A stretch of DNA of 64,000 nucleotides from Allodiplogaster sudhausi. Taxonomy: Eukaryota; Nematoda; Chromadorea; Rhabditida; Diplogasteridae. The translations under genes were made by a program, and so were the position numbers. Of this stretch, positions 35,665 to 56,529 are shown piece after piece. The stretch's first letter is position 1, and each line of letters opens with the position of its first letter. Where the stretch lies: positions 1,851,287-1,915,286 of the forward strand of contig CALZFC010000080.1 in assembly GCA_945643635.1 (NCBI GenBank), given 5' to 3'. The notes under the pieces were generated by a model that worked only from the letters and a program-made list of their open reading frames with translations, was not told the origin of the DNA and made no database searches.

Positions 35665-37390
35665 TCGAATGCATCTTGTCTCTGTTTCTCTCGCCCTCTC
35701 TCTCTCACTCTCTCGAATGCATCTTGTCTCTGTTTCTCTCGCCCTCTCTCTCTCACTCTCTCGAATGCATCTTGTCTCTGTTTCTCTCGCCCTCTCTCTC
35801 TCACTCTCTCGAATGCATCTTGTCTCTGTTTCTCTCGCCCTCTCTCTCTCACTCTCTCGAATGCATCTTGTCTCTGTTTCTCTCGCCCTCTCTCTCTCAC
35901 TCTCTCGAATGCATCTTGTCTCTGTTTCTCTCGCCCTCTCTCTCTCACTCTCTCGAATGCATCTTGTCTCTGTTTCTCTCGCCCTCTCTCTCTCACTCTC
36001 TCGAATGCATCTTGTCTCTGTTTCTCTCGCCCTCTCTCTCTCACTCTCTCGAATGCATCTTGTCTCTGTTTCTCTCGCCCTCTCTCTCTCACTCTCTCGA
36101 ATGCATCTTGTCTCTGTTTCTCTCGCCCTCTCTCTCTCACTCTCTCGAATGCATCTTGTCTCTGTTTCTCTCGCCCTCTCTCTCTCACTCTCTCGAATGC
36201 ATCTTGTCTCTGTTTCTCTCGCCCTCTCTCTCTCACTCTCTCGAATGCATCTTGTCTCTGTTTCTCTCGCCCTCTCTCTCTCACTCTCTCGAATGCATCT
36301 TGTCTCTGTTTCTCTCGCCCTCTCTCTCTCACTCTCTCGAATGCATCTTGTCTCTGTTTCTCTCGCCCTCTCTCTCTCACTCTCTCGAATGCATCTTGTC
36401 TCTGTTTCTCTCGCCCTCTCTCTCTCACTCTCTCGAATGCATCTTGTCTCTGTTTCTCTCGCCCTCTCTCTCTCACTCTCTCGAATGCATCTTGTCTCTG
36501 TTTCTCTCGCCCTCTCTCTCTCACTCTCTCGAATGCATCTTGTCTCTGTTTCTCTCGCCCTCTCTCTCTCACTCTCTCGAATGCATCTTGTCTCTGTTTC
36601 TCTCGCCCTCTCTCTCTCACTCTCTCGAATGCATCTTGTCTCTGTTTCTCTCGCCCTCTCTCTCTCACTCTCTCGAATGCATCTTGTCTCTGTTTCTCTC
36701 GCCCTCTCTCTCTCACTCTCGAATGCATCTTGTCTCTGTTTCTCTCGCCCTCTCTCTCTCACTCTCTCGAATGCATCTTGTCTCTGTTTCTCTCGCCCTC
36801 TCTCTCTCACTCTCTCGAATGCATCTTGTCTCTGTTTCTCTCGCCCTCTCTCTCTCACTCTCTCGAATGCATCTTGTCTCTGTTTCTCTCGCCCTCTCTC
36901 TCTCACTCTCTCGAATGCATCTTGTCTCTGTTTCTCTCGCCCTCTCTCTCTCACTCTCTCGAATGCATCTTGTCTCTGTTTCTCTCGCCCTCTCTCTCTC
37001 ACTCTCTCGAATGCATCTTGTCTCTGTTTCTCTCGCCCTCTCTCTCTCACTCTCTCGAATGCATCTTGTCTCTGTTTCTCTCGCCCTCTCTCTCTCACTC
37101 TCTCGAATGCATCTTGTCTCTGTTTCTCTCGCCCTCTCTCTCTCACTCTCTCGAATGCATCTTGTCTCTGTTTCTCTCGCCCTCTCTCTCTCACTCTCTC
37201 GAATGCATCTTGTCTCTGTTTCTCTCGCCCTCTCTCTCTCACTCTCTCGAATGCATCTTGTCTCTGTTTCTCTCGCCCTCTCTCTCTCACTCTCTCGAAT
37301 GCATCTTGTCTCTGTTTCTCTCGCCCTCTCTCTCTCACTCTCTCGAATGCATCTTGTCTCTGTTTCTCTCGCCCTTTCTCTCTCCCTTTC
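35665..37390. repeat. 48-bp minisatellite, 36 copies
   Basis: Unit starts TCGAATGCATCTTGTCTCTG and ends in CT dinucleotides. Starts run every 48 bp from 35665 to 36673, then one 46-bp unit (36673-36718, lacking TC), then every 48 bp from 36719 to 37343. Copies are virtually identical except the first and last. As 48 is a multiple of three and the unit contains no stop in several frames, open frames of 600 or more residues appear on both strands; these are not evidence of a gene. GAATGCATTC-like cores make each unit partly palindromic (ATGCAT). Confidence 0.97.
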
Positions 37391-38206
37391 ACTGTCTGCG
37401 ATGCGCAGTTCCCCTTGGCTAGCCCGCCGTGCTCTCTTCCTCAGCGGGTTCATTCTTTTCTCCATTTCACTCGCGATGCAGTACGACGGCCTCGCTCTGT
37501 GTCCTCTCTTCTTCTCGTTATCCCCTTCTACGGCTCCCACTAGATGTTGATTAGATACTGTATCAGCTCAGCTCAAATACAATACTTATTTCCATTGCTT
37601 TCACCATTTCCGTTGCCTATGAATATTCTTCTTCCCTCTCGTACTTTCTCATTCCTCTGTTCTTTTTCTCTCCATCTCTACCCGCTTCTCTTAAAGTAGC
37701 TTTTACTATTATTGCTCGTTCACACACATATTTTGACGATTATTCTGATCGATTACCAATTTTTTTCTGCAGATTGATTGCTTATTACGTAGCCAATTCT
37801 TTGGTAGTGACTTACTTATATTCTTCGAATTCTTCATTCCCGAATTCTTTCCATCGTGGAATTACTGCTGTACATAGACTGCGTGGATTGTCTAAAAGAT
37901 ATCGAAGGTTACATTTCTTTCCATCTTCTACACAAAAGGTTTCCCAGGAAGGAGACAATGAAGTATTAGATGACTTTACGTGGACACACTTGTTGTATAA
38001 CTTCTGATATCAGCAAGGAAATGGAGAGAAGTGGAGGAAAAGAGAGAGACTGAGAGATCTGGAGAGAGTTGAAGAGTGAGAGATGGGGAGTAAGAGAGGC
38101 TGAGAGATCTGGAGGAGTTGAAGGGTGATTTAGAGGGTAAAGAGTCAAAAGAGATCAGCAGCTACACATGCCCGGACTGGAAGGGGGGGGGGGGGGGAGA
38201 AGGACA
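37391..38206. other. Intergenic between converging genes
   Basis: No exon recognised. Ends with a 17-nt G run (38183-38197 region) just beyond the stop of the zinc-finger gene, a likely slippage-prone site. Confidence 0.6.
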
Positions 38207-44530
<6,324 letters not shown>

Positions 44531-44545
44531 CGCGATGATTAGCAA

Positions 44546-44546
44546 C
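44546..44546 (-). promoter_or_regulatory. Orphan splice acceptor before the zinc-finger gene
   Basis: Minus-strand CTCCACTACAG ends here, 15 nt upstream of the ATG at 44530; candidate SL trans-splice site. Confidence 0.5.
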
Positions 44547-47668
<3,122 letters not shown>

Positions 47669-48145
47669 TCAGATTCTCATAACTTCCCGCTGTTTCGATG
47701 AACTCGCAGCAGAATGACTCGACTGTTGTAGATTGGACAACGAGATTGGAGTGGAACACAAACGTGTCGCCTTCTCTGCATCTTTGTGTTCCTCTCTCAT
47801 TTCCATCTCGCCCATTCTGTTCTCATCAGATGTTCTTGCTGAGCTGACCACGAGAACAAGAAAATAGGACGAGAGAGATTGGGGTAGTAAGGGAATGCGA
47901 GGAGGCGAGAGAACGAGAAATAAGAAGAGAGGAGGGAGGGAGAAGGGAGAGAAAGAAAGATATCCGGAAGAGTGACTGACCAATTAATGTTGTTGCTATC
48001 ACAACTACTGCTGCTGGGAACACCTCAAACATTCTTCCCTTCTCACCCTCTCTCGCCAATTATGATCTTACCTGGCAGCTTAATCTGTTATGACTCGTGT
48101 GAGTTCTCTCGCTGTCTCACTATCTCTCTCTCTCTCACTCTCTCG

Positions 48146-48189
<44 letters not shown>

Positions 48190-48934
48190 ATATCATCTCC
48201 TCATTCGACAGAAGGTAAGAAGCACCTTTTCGCTTGAGTGAATAAATTCGAGAGGCCCACCAGAGGGTTAAAGAGAAAGAGAAAGAGCAGGAGAAAGAGA
48301 AAGAGAAAGAGAAAGAGAAAGAGAAAGAGAAAGAGAAAGAGAAAGAGAAAGAGAAAGAGAAAGAGAAAGAGAAAGAGAAAGAGAAAGAGAAAGAGAAAGA
48401 GAACGAGAACGAGAACGAGAACGAGAAAGAGAAAGAGAAAGAGAAAGAGAAAGAGAAAGAGAAAGAGAAAGAAAAAGAGAAACAGAGAGAGAAAGAGAAA
48501 GAGAAAGAGAAAGAGAAAGAGAAAGAGAAAGAGAAAGAGAAAGAGAAAGAGAAAGAGTAGGAGAGAATACTGACAATGAGATTGTTAGAGTATTTATGCT
48601 AGAAAGTGTAGGAGACACATCGTAGAATAGATGTCACTGTTCAGTGGATAAAACGAGTTGCGTAAGATCAGCCAGCTGAAGTGGGCCTCTGTGGACCAGG
48701 TGAACTGCCTGAACAGCAACAGAGAGGAACTAAGAAAGAGTGAGAGTGAACGAGAGGGAGTGAGAGAGTGAGAGAGTAAGAGAGAGATAGAGAGAGGAGG
48801 GAGATAGATAGATAGAGAGATGAACAAATGGAAGGACAATGTTATAACTGGCCGGTAAAACATCAGGGATGCACCCTTTGGCAGTGGTGGTGGCAATAAA
48901 CGGCGGGTGGTAATGGGCATTTTCATCTTTTCCT
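47669..48934 (-). CDS. Unrecognised multi-exon gene, incomplete model
   Basis: Three candidate exons. 48862-48934 reads GKDENAHYHPPFIATTTAKG and ends CIPD; 48640s-48708 continues in frame as AVHLVHRGPLQLADLTQL; the last, 47669-47834, reads MREEHKDAEKATRLCSTPIS and ends KQREVMRI with stop TGA at 47669-47671. A further piece near 47990-48040 (MFEVFPAAVVVIATTLIG) may be an exon or chance. The middle is interrupted by CT and (GAGAAA)n repeats. No family recognised. Confidence 0.3.
48265..48557. repeat. (GAGAAA)n hexanucleotide repeat, nearly 50 copies
   Basis: Long perfect GAGAAA array with a short GAGAAC patch (about 48400-48425) and two interruptions near 48474 and 48482. Plus-strand frames read Lys-Arg; minus frames read Leu-Ser. 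Not coding. Confidence 0.95.
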
Positions 48935-49019
48935 CTGCTTCAGGCTAATGGACAATAGATTTTTCAGACGTATTCACTGCCTTGTTGTAAAACCTCTTTC
49001 TTCGTAATTCCTTCTCGCC

Positions 49020-49165
49020 TACGCTCTCTCCCTCCTACTCTCTCTCTCTCTCCTTCATCCTTCTCTCTCCTCCCTCCTACTCTCTCTCTCTCCCTCCTTC
49101 CTTCTCCTCTCTCTCCTCCCTCCTACTCTCTCTCTCTCTCTCTTTCCTCCTTCTCTCTCTCTCCT
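49020..49165. repeat. CT/CTCC low-complexity tract
   Basis: About four copies of a 50-bp pattern of CT runs separated by CCTTC/CCTCC. From 49165 to 49610 I see no further exon that I can support. Confidence 0.75.
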
Positions 49166-49610
49166 CAATCCCTTCAAAGCTCTGCTGGAAGCACGAAGCG
49201 ACTGCCGGTGAGCATATAAACATGGATAAAGGCAAATCTGTCTCCGTAATCGAGACCACTGAAGGACTCGCATTGCAGGATTAGGAGGAATCAAGGGGCA
49301 GCCGCTCTCTTGAAAGCTTCCCCCTCAGTGTCATGACAGGTGACCATCCCTCTCTACCGTAACCCACAATGAAAGATGCCGACAAGTTCAGAATGAAGCT
49401 AGTAAATGCAAAGCCTTCCTATATGTATGTGCCAAAATAGTAAGCTCTGATTTTACGCTTCAATTAACCATGCCATTTCAAAGTTCCCTTAAGTGTAGAG
49501 TACGGTAAAATGAGCTTTATTGGAGCTTGAATAGTATCGATACAACTCTGATCAGGCAATCTGTGAGAAGCAGAGCTTCCAAAACTTCAAGATCTGAAGT
49601 GAGTTGCTCA

Positions 49611-50187
49611 TCAGGTGTCATCCATCAGAGGTGGAGGCGCAGCCACTCGCATTAGGGCGTAGGTCTGCAAGGAATAGACAGGGTTAGGTGGACAAGAGAG
49701 AGGGAGAGTAGAGAGAGAACAGAGAAAGAGAGACAACGAAGAGTAGGAGAAAGACGGAGACAGACAGAGAAGATAGACGAGGAGGAGAGCGAGTGTAAGA
49801 AGAAACGACATACAGAGACAGCAGAGGGGCGAGAGAAAGAAGATAATATAAGAGAAAGAGATAAGTACAAGATACAGAATGATAAAGAAATTGTACAAAA
49901 CATTTGAAATGTCAGAAAGAGTGAATGCTGACGGTGAAAGTGAGCCGTTGATTGAAGCGAGTCTTGAATGCGCGGAGTGCTGGAAAACTCTCGAGAACTG
50001 AGGGAGCGAGTCGACAAAGAGACTCCAGTTGCTCGTAGAGGGCGTAGTCAGTGAAGCTCACCTCAAACAATACGCTTGTACTAAATATCTTATAATTTCA
50101 GCTCACTTTATTTCAAAGATCAGTTGTAAAGAAAAGATAGACATGAGAGAGAGAGAGAAAGTGAGAATGCGAGAGTGAAAGAAGAGT

Positions 50188-50218
<31 letters not shown>

Positions 50219-50227
50219 TAAAAGCAG

Positions 50228-50263
<36 letters not shown>

Positions 50264-52627
50264 TAAAAGCAGAACGAGAGAGAGAAGGAGATAAGCAGAC
50301 CTCTGGCCCGAAGAGGAAGAAGCCAGTGTCTGGTTGTCCGGCGAGTCTCTCTTCTGCTACTCGAAGGATATTCGGAACGTGAGTGGAGAGATACAGGGAC
50401 CGGGCGAGCTCCTCAATTTAAATACACCTTTAGAACTGCTTAATCAACGAATCAATGAAATAAGTTATCGTTCGTGGACTAATCTAGGAAAGAAAAAGGA
50501 ATTAGAAGAAAAAAGAGATTCTGACAGGGTCTACAGGAAGAACTCCGCTGGTGGGAGTGAAGTGCAACTGGTGAGCCGTCTCTTGCAAGGTCGCCTCGAG
50601 TTGTCGGTCCGACTCGTTTAAATGGCCTGAATTTAGGTTTTAAGAAATGAAAATCAAGGCCATATCTTGATATTTTACACAAGAAAAAATAACGAATAAA
50701 GAGATAAAATATATGAAATAAATAAATAAGTGCGGAATTGGTCTGACGGTTAGCTTCAGAAGCGGCGAGTTGGTTACGTAGCAGGCCGAGTCTTTCTTGG
50801 ATTACTGGCCGTTCTCGAAGATAGTTACGCCATAGTTTGCATCCACCAAAACCGGCTGCTTCTCTGTACAAGTGACTTGAAACAAAATTCTTCATTTAGA
50901 AGCTGATCAAGTTAGTAGCATATTTACGCATGAAATGGCCAAAACACTGCAAGAATGAACGAATAAAATGGAAGAAAAGATATAATAGTTGATAAAAAGA
51001 GATGTCTGCTATCTATAATATCACTGACTTCTCCCGTCGTCTCTTCTCTCTCATCCGTACTCTATTCTTCTCTAGCCTCGTTGCTCTCTGCTCTGCCGAT
51101 TCTCGTGCTCTCTTCTGTTGAGCGTACTCACGCGCTGTTGCAAGCCTGCAATAACTTACTTCTCTAACTTTTCATCTCTTTGCCCTCTATCTCTCTCTTT
51201 CTTTCTCTCTCTCTCTTCTAACTTCATTATCAAATCTGCATAATCACCAGTACTTCTACCATTTCTTATACAACCCCCACTCATATGTATTTCTAACACC
51301 GTGAATGAATAATAGGGAAAAGGTAAGAGATATTTGAGAGACAACAGAAAATTTGCAACTCTCATTATATAGAATAAGTGTAATTCAAATTACACCCATT
51401 TTCGTTCCTCTTTCCTCTGAACTCTTCTCTCTCCCTCTCCCTCTCTCTCTCTATTTCTCTCACCTCTCTCACTAAAAGTGCTCTTAAGTACCTTCTGAGT
51501 CTCTCGCTGCTGCTCTCTCCTTTGATAACTATGGAAGACTCTGAGGGAGTGGATTCCTCTTCAGCAGTCACAGAGTCGGCCTCTGTCTCTCCCTAAAGAA
51601 AACAATACATTATGTTTAAAAAAATCTCTCAATTTTCCACCTACAGTTATAAAACTACTAACAAAGGTTTCTTTCACTCTCCATTTGCTAAAAAATCAAA
51701 GATCATCGGTAAACAAATACCTACCAGAGGCGCTACAACAAGAAAACTTTTAGGGAAAACATCAATTAAACTATGACAATAGCGAATTAAAAAATGGTAT
51801 GCTGGAAAACAATTCGGTAGAGTGTCATATTAGGACAACCAAAATATGGTGATAAGAAAAAAAAAGAATTAAAAAAATACGGACTCGAATGAGGGATTCG
51901 ATCACAGCTTCAAGCGAGTCCATGGGAGCAGGGGCGGGATCGGAGTACACTCCCCCGCCATTCACTCTTCCTCCTTCACTGCATTCATCCTCTTTCACTA
52001 CTGCGTCCAGCGCTCCGTTTGAAGAAGAAGAAGTTATTTCCTATAATTTACACACTCTTATTCCCGAAACAACCAATCAAATGAACAAGCGGAAATATAA
52101 AATGATAACCAGATTCATTCGAATGCTTAAACAACTCGATGACACTAACTTTCTTCGTGCTTTGCCTTCGAATAGCCGTTCTTATACGATTGAGCATTCG
52201 TCTCTTCTCTCGCTCCTCTTCAGTCTCGCGAAGTAACTTCGCTCTGTCATTTGAAATAAAGTAAGAATAAGTGGAAAAAAGTAATAACTTTTTAAAATAC
52301 GCTTAAAAAAGGATCTCTCTTGAAAAGTGCAAACCTGGCATAAAGCCTTGCCGCTTGAAGTCGCTTGGCTCTTTCGTCTGGATTCTCGCGAGCTCTTCTC
52401 TCAGCCATCCTCTGCCTATATTACTTTTTTTTAATGAATAGTTCAAAATCTCCAATAAATATAGCCATCGCGATGGATTGTCCTCCTATTATCAGAAACA
52501 CCCCTCCTCCTCACCTATTGGTAGCTATCCTTTTGGCCTTATCTTCTGGTGTTTCCTTCCGTCTCCGTTCCGACCAACTTCTGCTCTCTTCCTTGGAAGC
52601 ACCGTTCACAGCTACCGGAGGAGTCAT
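49611..52627 (-). CDS. STPR-repeat protein continuing into a GST C-terminal-like domain
   Basis: Exons 5' to 3': 52515-52627, 52335-52409, 52150-52243, 51885-52040, 51492-51592, 50748-50863, 50535-50626, 50301-50411, 49933-50061, 49611-49664; 346 residues, every junction in frame. Residues about 15-94 hold three basic 23-24-residue repeats (ERRRKETPEDKAKRI, ERRARENPDERAKRL, LLRETEEEREKRRML), matching the STPR DNA-binding repeat of FMBP-1-like proteins. A low-complexity Ser/Glu/Gly linker follows. From about residue 250, ELARSLYLSTHVPNILRVAE, FFLFGPEVSFTDYALYEQL and LESFPALRAFKTRF resemble the helical half of mu/sigma GSTs; TYALMRVAAP ends it. No GST thioredoxin fold was found. The exon at 51885 uses a GTCCGT donor chosen to keep frame, so two genes wrongly joined is possible. 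Confidence 0.6.
50140..50285. repeat. Intronic GA microsatellite
   Basis: GAGA runs with a duplicated GTAAAAGCAGAACGAGAG module, in the intron between exons 50301-50411 and 49933-50061; CT-rich on the sense strand. Confidence 0.8.
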
Positions 52628-52628
52628 C
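52628..52628 (-). promoter_or_regulatory. Splice acceptor directly abutting the ATG of the STPR gene
   Basis: Minus strand reads TTAAACTTCAG immediately before ATG at 52627, about 118 bp downstream of the stop of the preceding same-strand gene. This fits an operon-internal trans-splice site. Confidence 0.45.
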
Positions 52629-52746
52629 TGAAGTTTAAGATGTTTCATTTGAACATTCTGTGTTCAAGACTGGTTTAAATAAGTAACATGTCAGAAATCG
52701 TTTATAAGGAAGGGGCAAAGTTTGGCTACTGACTAAAAAAATAATT

Positions 52747-53329
52747 TTAACAACGTGCCATAGTTGAGGAGTCCGAAAGTGGAGAGGATCCTCCGGGCAA
52801 CATCCACTCTTCGATCCCCCCTCCCTTGTATCCAGGAGAGAGAAGAAGAGGAGACGAGGCGTACTGTAGTCCTAGGGCAGATTGAGACTGGAGAGGGAGA
52901 GGGAGGGAAGCTGAAGAGACGAGGAAGGAGGAGATGGCGGAGGAGGCAGTGACCGAGACTCCCGAGCCAGGCACTGCCGACGGCTCCGCGTGGTACACTT
53001 CAATTACTGGCTCATTATCATTATTATATTTAGGGAAATTCGAAATTAGCCACAAAATAAACGATGAACTATAAATGAACAAAAAGGGTTCATTCATTCG
53101 AATGCTGTCATTCCCTTTGAGTTCTCTCTTTAAAATAACAGATCCAATATTGGTAGACAAAATGCTTACCAATATTGGCGGGATCATTGATGGCAGCCAA
53201 GCTCTCCGAGAGAGCATCGAAGTACTGGCCAGGCACAGTGGTGGTGGAGAGGCAGCGGAGCCCGTTGGAGAGGAGGGACGAGGCCGAGAGGGGCACTTCC
53301 ACGGCCCCCGACTGGTCCGGGCCGTTCAT
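52747..53329 (-). CDS. Small two-exon protein of unknown function
   Basis: Exons 53170-53329 and 52747-53006; 139 residues. Begins MNGPDQSGAVEVPLSASSLL, contains VPGQYFDALSESLAAINDP, then VIEVYHAEPSAVPG, and a long Ser/Leu/Gly-rich tail ending STMARC. No domain recognised; no membrane segment or signal peptide is clear. Phase 1 joins the exons cleanly. The end is uncertain: a GTTGTT or GTTAAA donor just before the stop could instead extend it into the STPR gene, but no in-frame join was found. The ATG lies 14 nt after the acceptor at 53344. Confidence 0.5.
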
Positions 53330-53343
53330 TCTCACTCTCAGTG

Positions 53344-53344
53344 C
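53344..53344 (-). promoter_or_regulatory. Orphan splice acceptor before the two-exon gene
   Basis: Minus-strand CACTATTTCAG ends here; no upstream exon seen. Candidate trans-splice site. Confidence 0.5.
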
Positions 53345-53371
53345 TGAAATAGTGCCTGTCTCTGAACATGG

Positions 53372-53500
53372 GCCGGGGGGTTACAATGCGAAAAATTGAT
53401 AAACCCGGGGGTTATTAAGTGAAAAATGGCCATCGCGGGGGGGGGGGGTTACAAAGTGTTCCGCGCCTACGGCATGGGGGGGGGGGGTTACAACCTTGTC
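53372..53500. repeat. G-run tandem repeat (GnTTACAA)
   Basis: Four G runs (6, 5, 12 and 12 Gs near 53375, 53407, 53437 and 53476), each followed by TTA (TTACAA three times, TTATTAA once), spaced 30-40 bp. It can form G-quadruplexes on the plus strand. It lies just upstream of the two-exon gene. Confidence 0.85.
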
Positions 53501-54105
53501 ATGGGTCAGACCTATTTCAGCTCTGCTCACTCTCCTCTCTCGGTCGGCGAATATCTATCTAGATAACAGTCCATATTCATATTTAAAGAGCAAGGAAGAA
53601 ACCGTTGTGAAGCATCATTTATACACCACATAATGCAGATGAGAGCGAACATCTCAAGCATTTGCAATACGCTTTTAACCTTTGGGACTCTCTTCATTGC
53701 ACTGCGCATCTAAATGAAACTAAGAGTTTCACTAATAAAAAGGGCTGGAATAAGCAGCCGAGTTGGTAGGGAGGAGGAAAAGCCCATCCAACCTCTCTCT
53801 CTCTCACTCTCTCACTCACTCTCTCTTCTTTCTCTCTCCCGTGCAGCAGCGACTATGTGTGCGTGTGTCCCTGTGTCGATGTGTGGCTAGGGAGGGATGC
53901 ACAGACACACGACACACAATCGACACACGGGCAGTCGCGTGTTTGTGCCCGGCAGCAGGCGAGAGAGAACGGGTAGGGAAGAGGGGCAGACAGTGAGAGA
54001 GAGTGAGAGAGGACGAGCTGAGAGCACTAGAAGGGAGAGGCACTGAAGATGTTGGTAGGAGAGAACGGTGCGAGAGAGTGAGAGACAGAGAGCGAGAGAA
54101 AAGAG

Positions 54106-54141
<36 letters not shown>

Positions 54142-54959
54142 TTGACACAAAAAGTGCTTGTGCCCAAGCGTGCAGTGTTAATGGCGAAAGGAGAATGGGA
54201 GAGGGCGAAACGGGTAATGGAGAGAGAGAGAGCGAGAGAGAGAGGGAGAGAGAGAGAGTACCTTCCATTCATATCCATGTCGTAGTAGTGCAGAACACGC
54301 ACTGCAAACAACTTCCGTTCTTCTCATCCCACAGTTCTAATTGTAAGGAAGAGAGGAGGTTTTGCAACTTGATAAGTTAAGAAAAAAAGTAATCCATTGG
54401 ACACCTCAACAATCCTTCAGAACCACATCAACACCCTCTCAGCGATGAGCATCATACCCACATCCATTCACATTTCGCAAGAGCCAAGTACCGAGGAATA
54501 CTGTAGGATACTGTACCTCGCGATTGTAATCAAAACCATACCTTTCTCAGTCCCTGATTTATCAGATTCTTGAGGCTTGCAAACAATGATAAAGTCTTAT
54601 GATGTAGATGCAAGAGCGAACCGAAAAGACACAAGTATAACAAGGTGACCATGAGGATGAACTAGAGGAAGAGGGGGAGGGAAAGAGAGAAGCAGAGAGA
54701 GAGCAGAGAAGTAATCGTCGGCATAGTTCAGAAAGCACTATGGAACTTGAATAATGAATAAGTAAGACAGAAATTAGCATGCTTAGAACATGTCATCGGG
54801 AGCGAGCTTTCATAGAAGAAACACAAACAAGGCGATTTAACAAACGGTTTCCTTTTTGCTCTGCCCCGTAATAGTCGAGTGCGTATGGGGAAAAGAAACA
54901 AAACATGTCAATTGTGGTATAAGTAGTGGAATTGTCGGATTGACATCCTCCACTTCTTC
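53501..54959. repeat. Intergenic with CT/GA tracts and CA-rich palindromic patch
   Basis: CT runs at 53790-53835, a GTGTGT/ACACAC-rich patch at 53855-53930, GA runs at 54060-54140 and 54218-54260. No exon recognised. Confidence 0.75.
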
Positions 54960-56509
54960 CTACTGCTGATTGATCTTCTTGACAAGAATGAATGCGTTGT
55001 CTGGATCTATCCTCTTGTAGTAATGCTCAGCCACGCCAGTCGTCTCGAAGCCGTATCTCTTGTAGAAGTTCACCGCAGTCTCATTGCTCACCTATGTCAA
55101 AAAGGAGATTATTTGAAAGGAATGAATACTGTATTTTAAGTTTGTACAGAAGGATTGGTACACGGCATTCTGTGTCTTGTAACCAAAAGAGGAGAGAGCT
55201 CATACCTGTACATGGAGAAAGACTGCTTGGATGGTTGGGTCATTCTTGCAGAGAGTGAAGACGTGCTCGAGGAGGAGCTTCCCCACGCCAAGTCTACAAA
55301 CAACTCAATTGTTCAGCCATAACCCTACATTAAACGGATGAACACATTAGTGTTTTATCGATGCAAAACAAAGTGTCGCAGAGTTTGTAACGCATTTTTC
55401 TTATGATTAGATAATAGTGCAAGAAAGATGTGATTCCAAGGAAACTCTTTTAAATAAAAAAAAGGCGAACGACTAAATACTTCAAGCAATTTCTTTTCCC
55501 ATCTGCGGATCAACAATGACTTTTGCAGGCAAGGCTACCAACTCATGAATAGGAGATGCGGTACAGTAATCGTACCTTCTGTACGGGGCGAGCGTGCCGA
55601 GGGTCATGATGTAGAGGGCGCGAACGCCGTCGTACGTGCCGAAGCGACAGCAGACGGCGCCGACCACCACGTCGTTGAAGTACGCCAGACGAGCCAGCTC
55701 TCCCGCCGTCACCACCTACAATCAACAAGTTAACTATTTTCATTTCAATATCACTTGAAACTGAAAAGTACCGAAGCAGCAACAGTTCATTAATACAATT
55801 TAAATGGCATCCAATAGTAGAACAAAGGTTGGGCAGATAATCAGTCGACCAGGATGTTCCTATTAACACTAGTTCTACTTATGTCAGCAAGCGTATAATT
55901 CTCAAGTTGCTTCAGCACACTGTGCAAAGTTAAGGATCCACAATTCAGTCATACGGTTTAGGATCAACTTTTCTGCAATTTAAACTGGTAATTTCTTATA
56001 GCATAAATATGGATTGATGCAAAAAAAACAAGAATTTGTTAAGAACTTAAAAAAAAACCACAAACCTCCTTGTAGAATTTGTCGTTGTAGCTGACAGGAA
56101 ATACCGCTTGATTGAGCTTCTTCAGCTGCTGAAAAAGGAGACGAACTGAGTGCTCGCCACAAATGAAGATAACGGCAATGAAGAATGTGAAAGAGATGAC
56201 AACTAACGAGGACGTTATGAGGAGTGACGTCCCCGAGTTGCATCTCCCAACGACCAATCACCTGAACAAGTCGCACTTCATGCAGAAAGAGAATGTTAAA
56301 TGGTCGGAAAGATCCTAGCTGTTGTAAATATATCTGCGATCAGCATCTGATCTTACTCATAAAATAAAAGACAAGAGAAAAAAGTGTTTCTAACGAATAA
56401 AAGATGAAAAGAAAAAGAGCATGGGTACCTTCTTGCCTGCGGGAGCGTCTCCATTCAACGTAAGATTGTCGATTCCAGCAATCACGGCGGAGTCGCCAGC
56501 GGGCGCCAT
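54960..56509 (-). CDS. NAA50: N-alpha-acetyltransferase 50 (NatE catalytic subunit, San)
   Basis: GNAT-fold enzyme acetylating protein N termini beginning with Met plus hydrophobic residues; needed for sister-chromatid cohesion in animals. Exons: 56429-56509, 56208-56261, 56066-56128, 55576-55715, 55206-55293, 54960-55091; 185 residues (human 169). Landmarks: LGDVTPHNV, QLKKLNQAVFPVSYNDKFYK, ELARLAYFNDVVVGAVCCR, YIMTLGTLAPYRR, then LGVGK completing the acetyl-CoA RxxGxG loop, FLHVQ with the catalytic His, NETAVNFYKRYGFE and HYYKRIDPDNA. The Tyr of YIMTLG is the second catalytic residue. The N terminus has about 15 residues more than human. The ATG lies 7 nt after a CTCCAG acceptor. Confidence 0.96.
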
Positions 56510-56516
56510 TAACAAA

Positions 56517-56517
56517 C
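56517..56517 (-). promoter_or_regulatory. Orphan splice acceptor before NAA50
   Basis: Minus-strand TTGTCCTCCAG ends here, 7 nt upstream of the ATG; candidate trans-splice site. Confidence 0.5.
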
Positions 56518-56529
56518 TGGAGGACAAGT

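Noticed and set aside
35665..37390. CRISPR-like array
   Set aside because: Units are contiguous with no unique spacers, and the sequence is eukaryotic; it is a minisatellite.
35516..37550. Very long open frames (600-675 residues) on both strands
   Set aside because: They are produced by the 48-bp repeat, whose period is a multiple of three; several frames on both strands are open at once.
48238..48573. Lys/Arg-rich 111-residue frame
   Set aside because: Pure translation of the (GAGAAA)n repeat.
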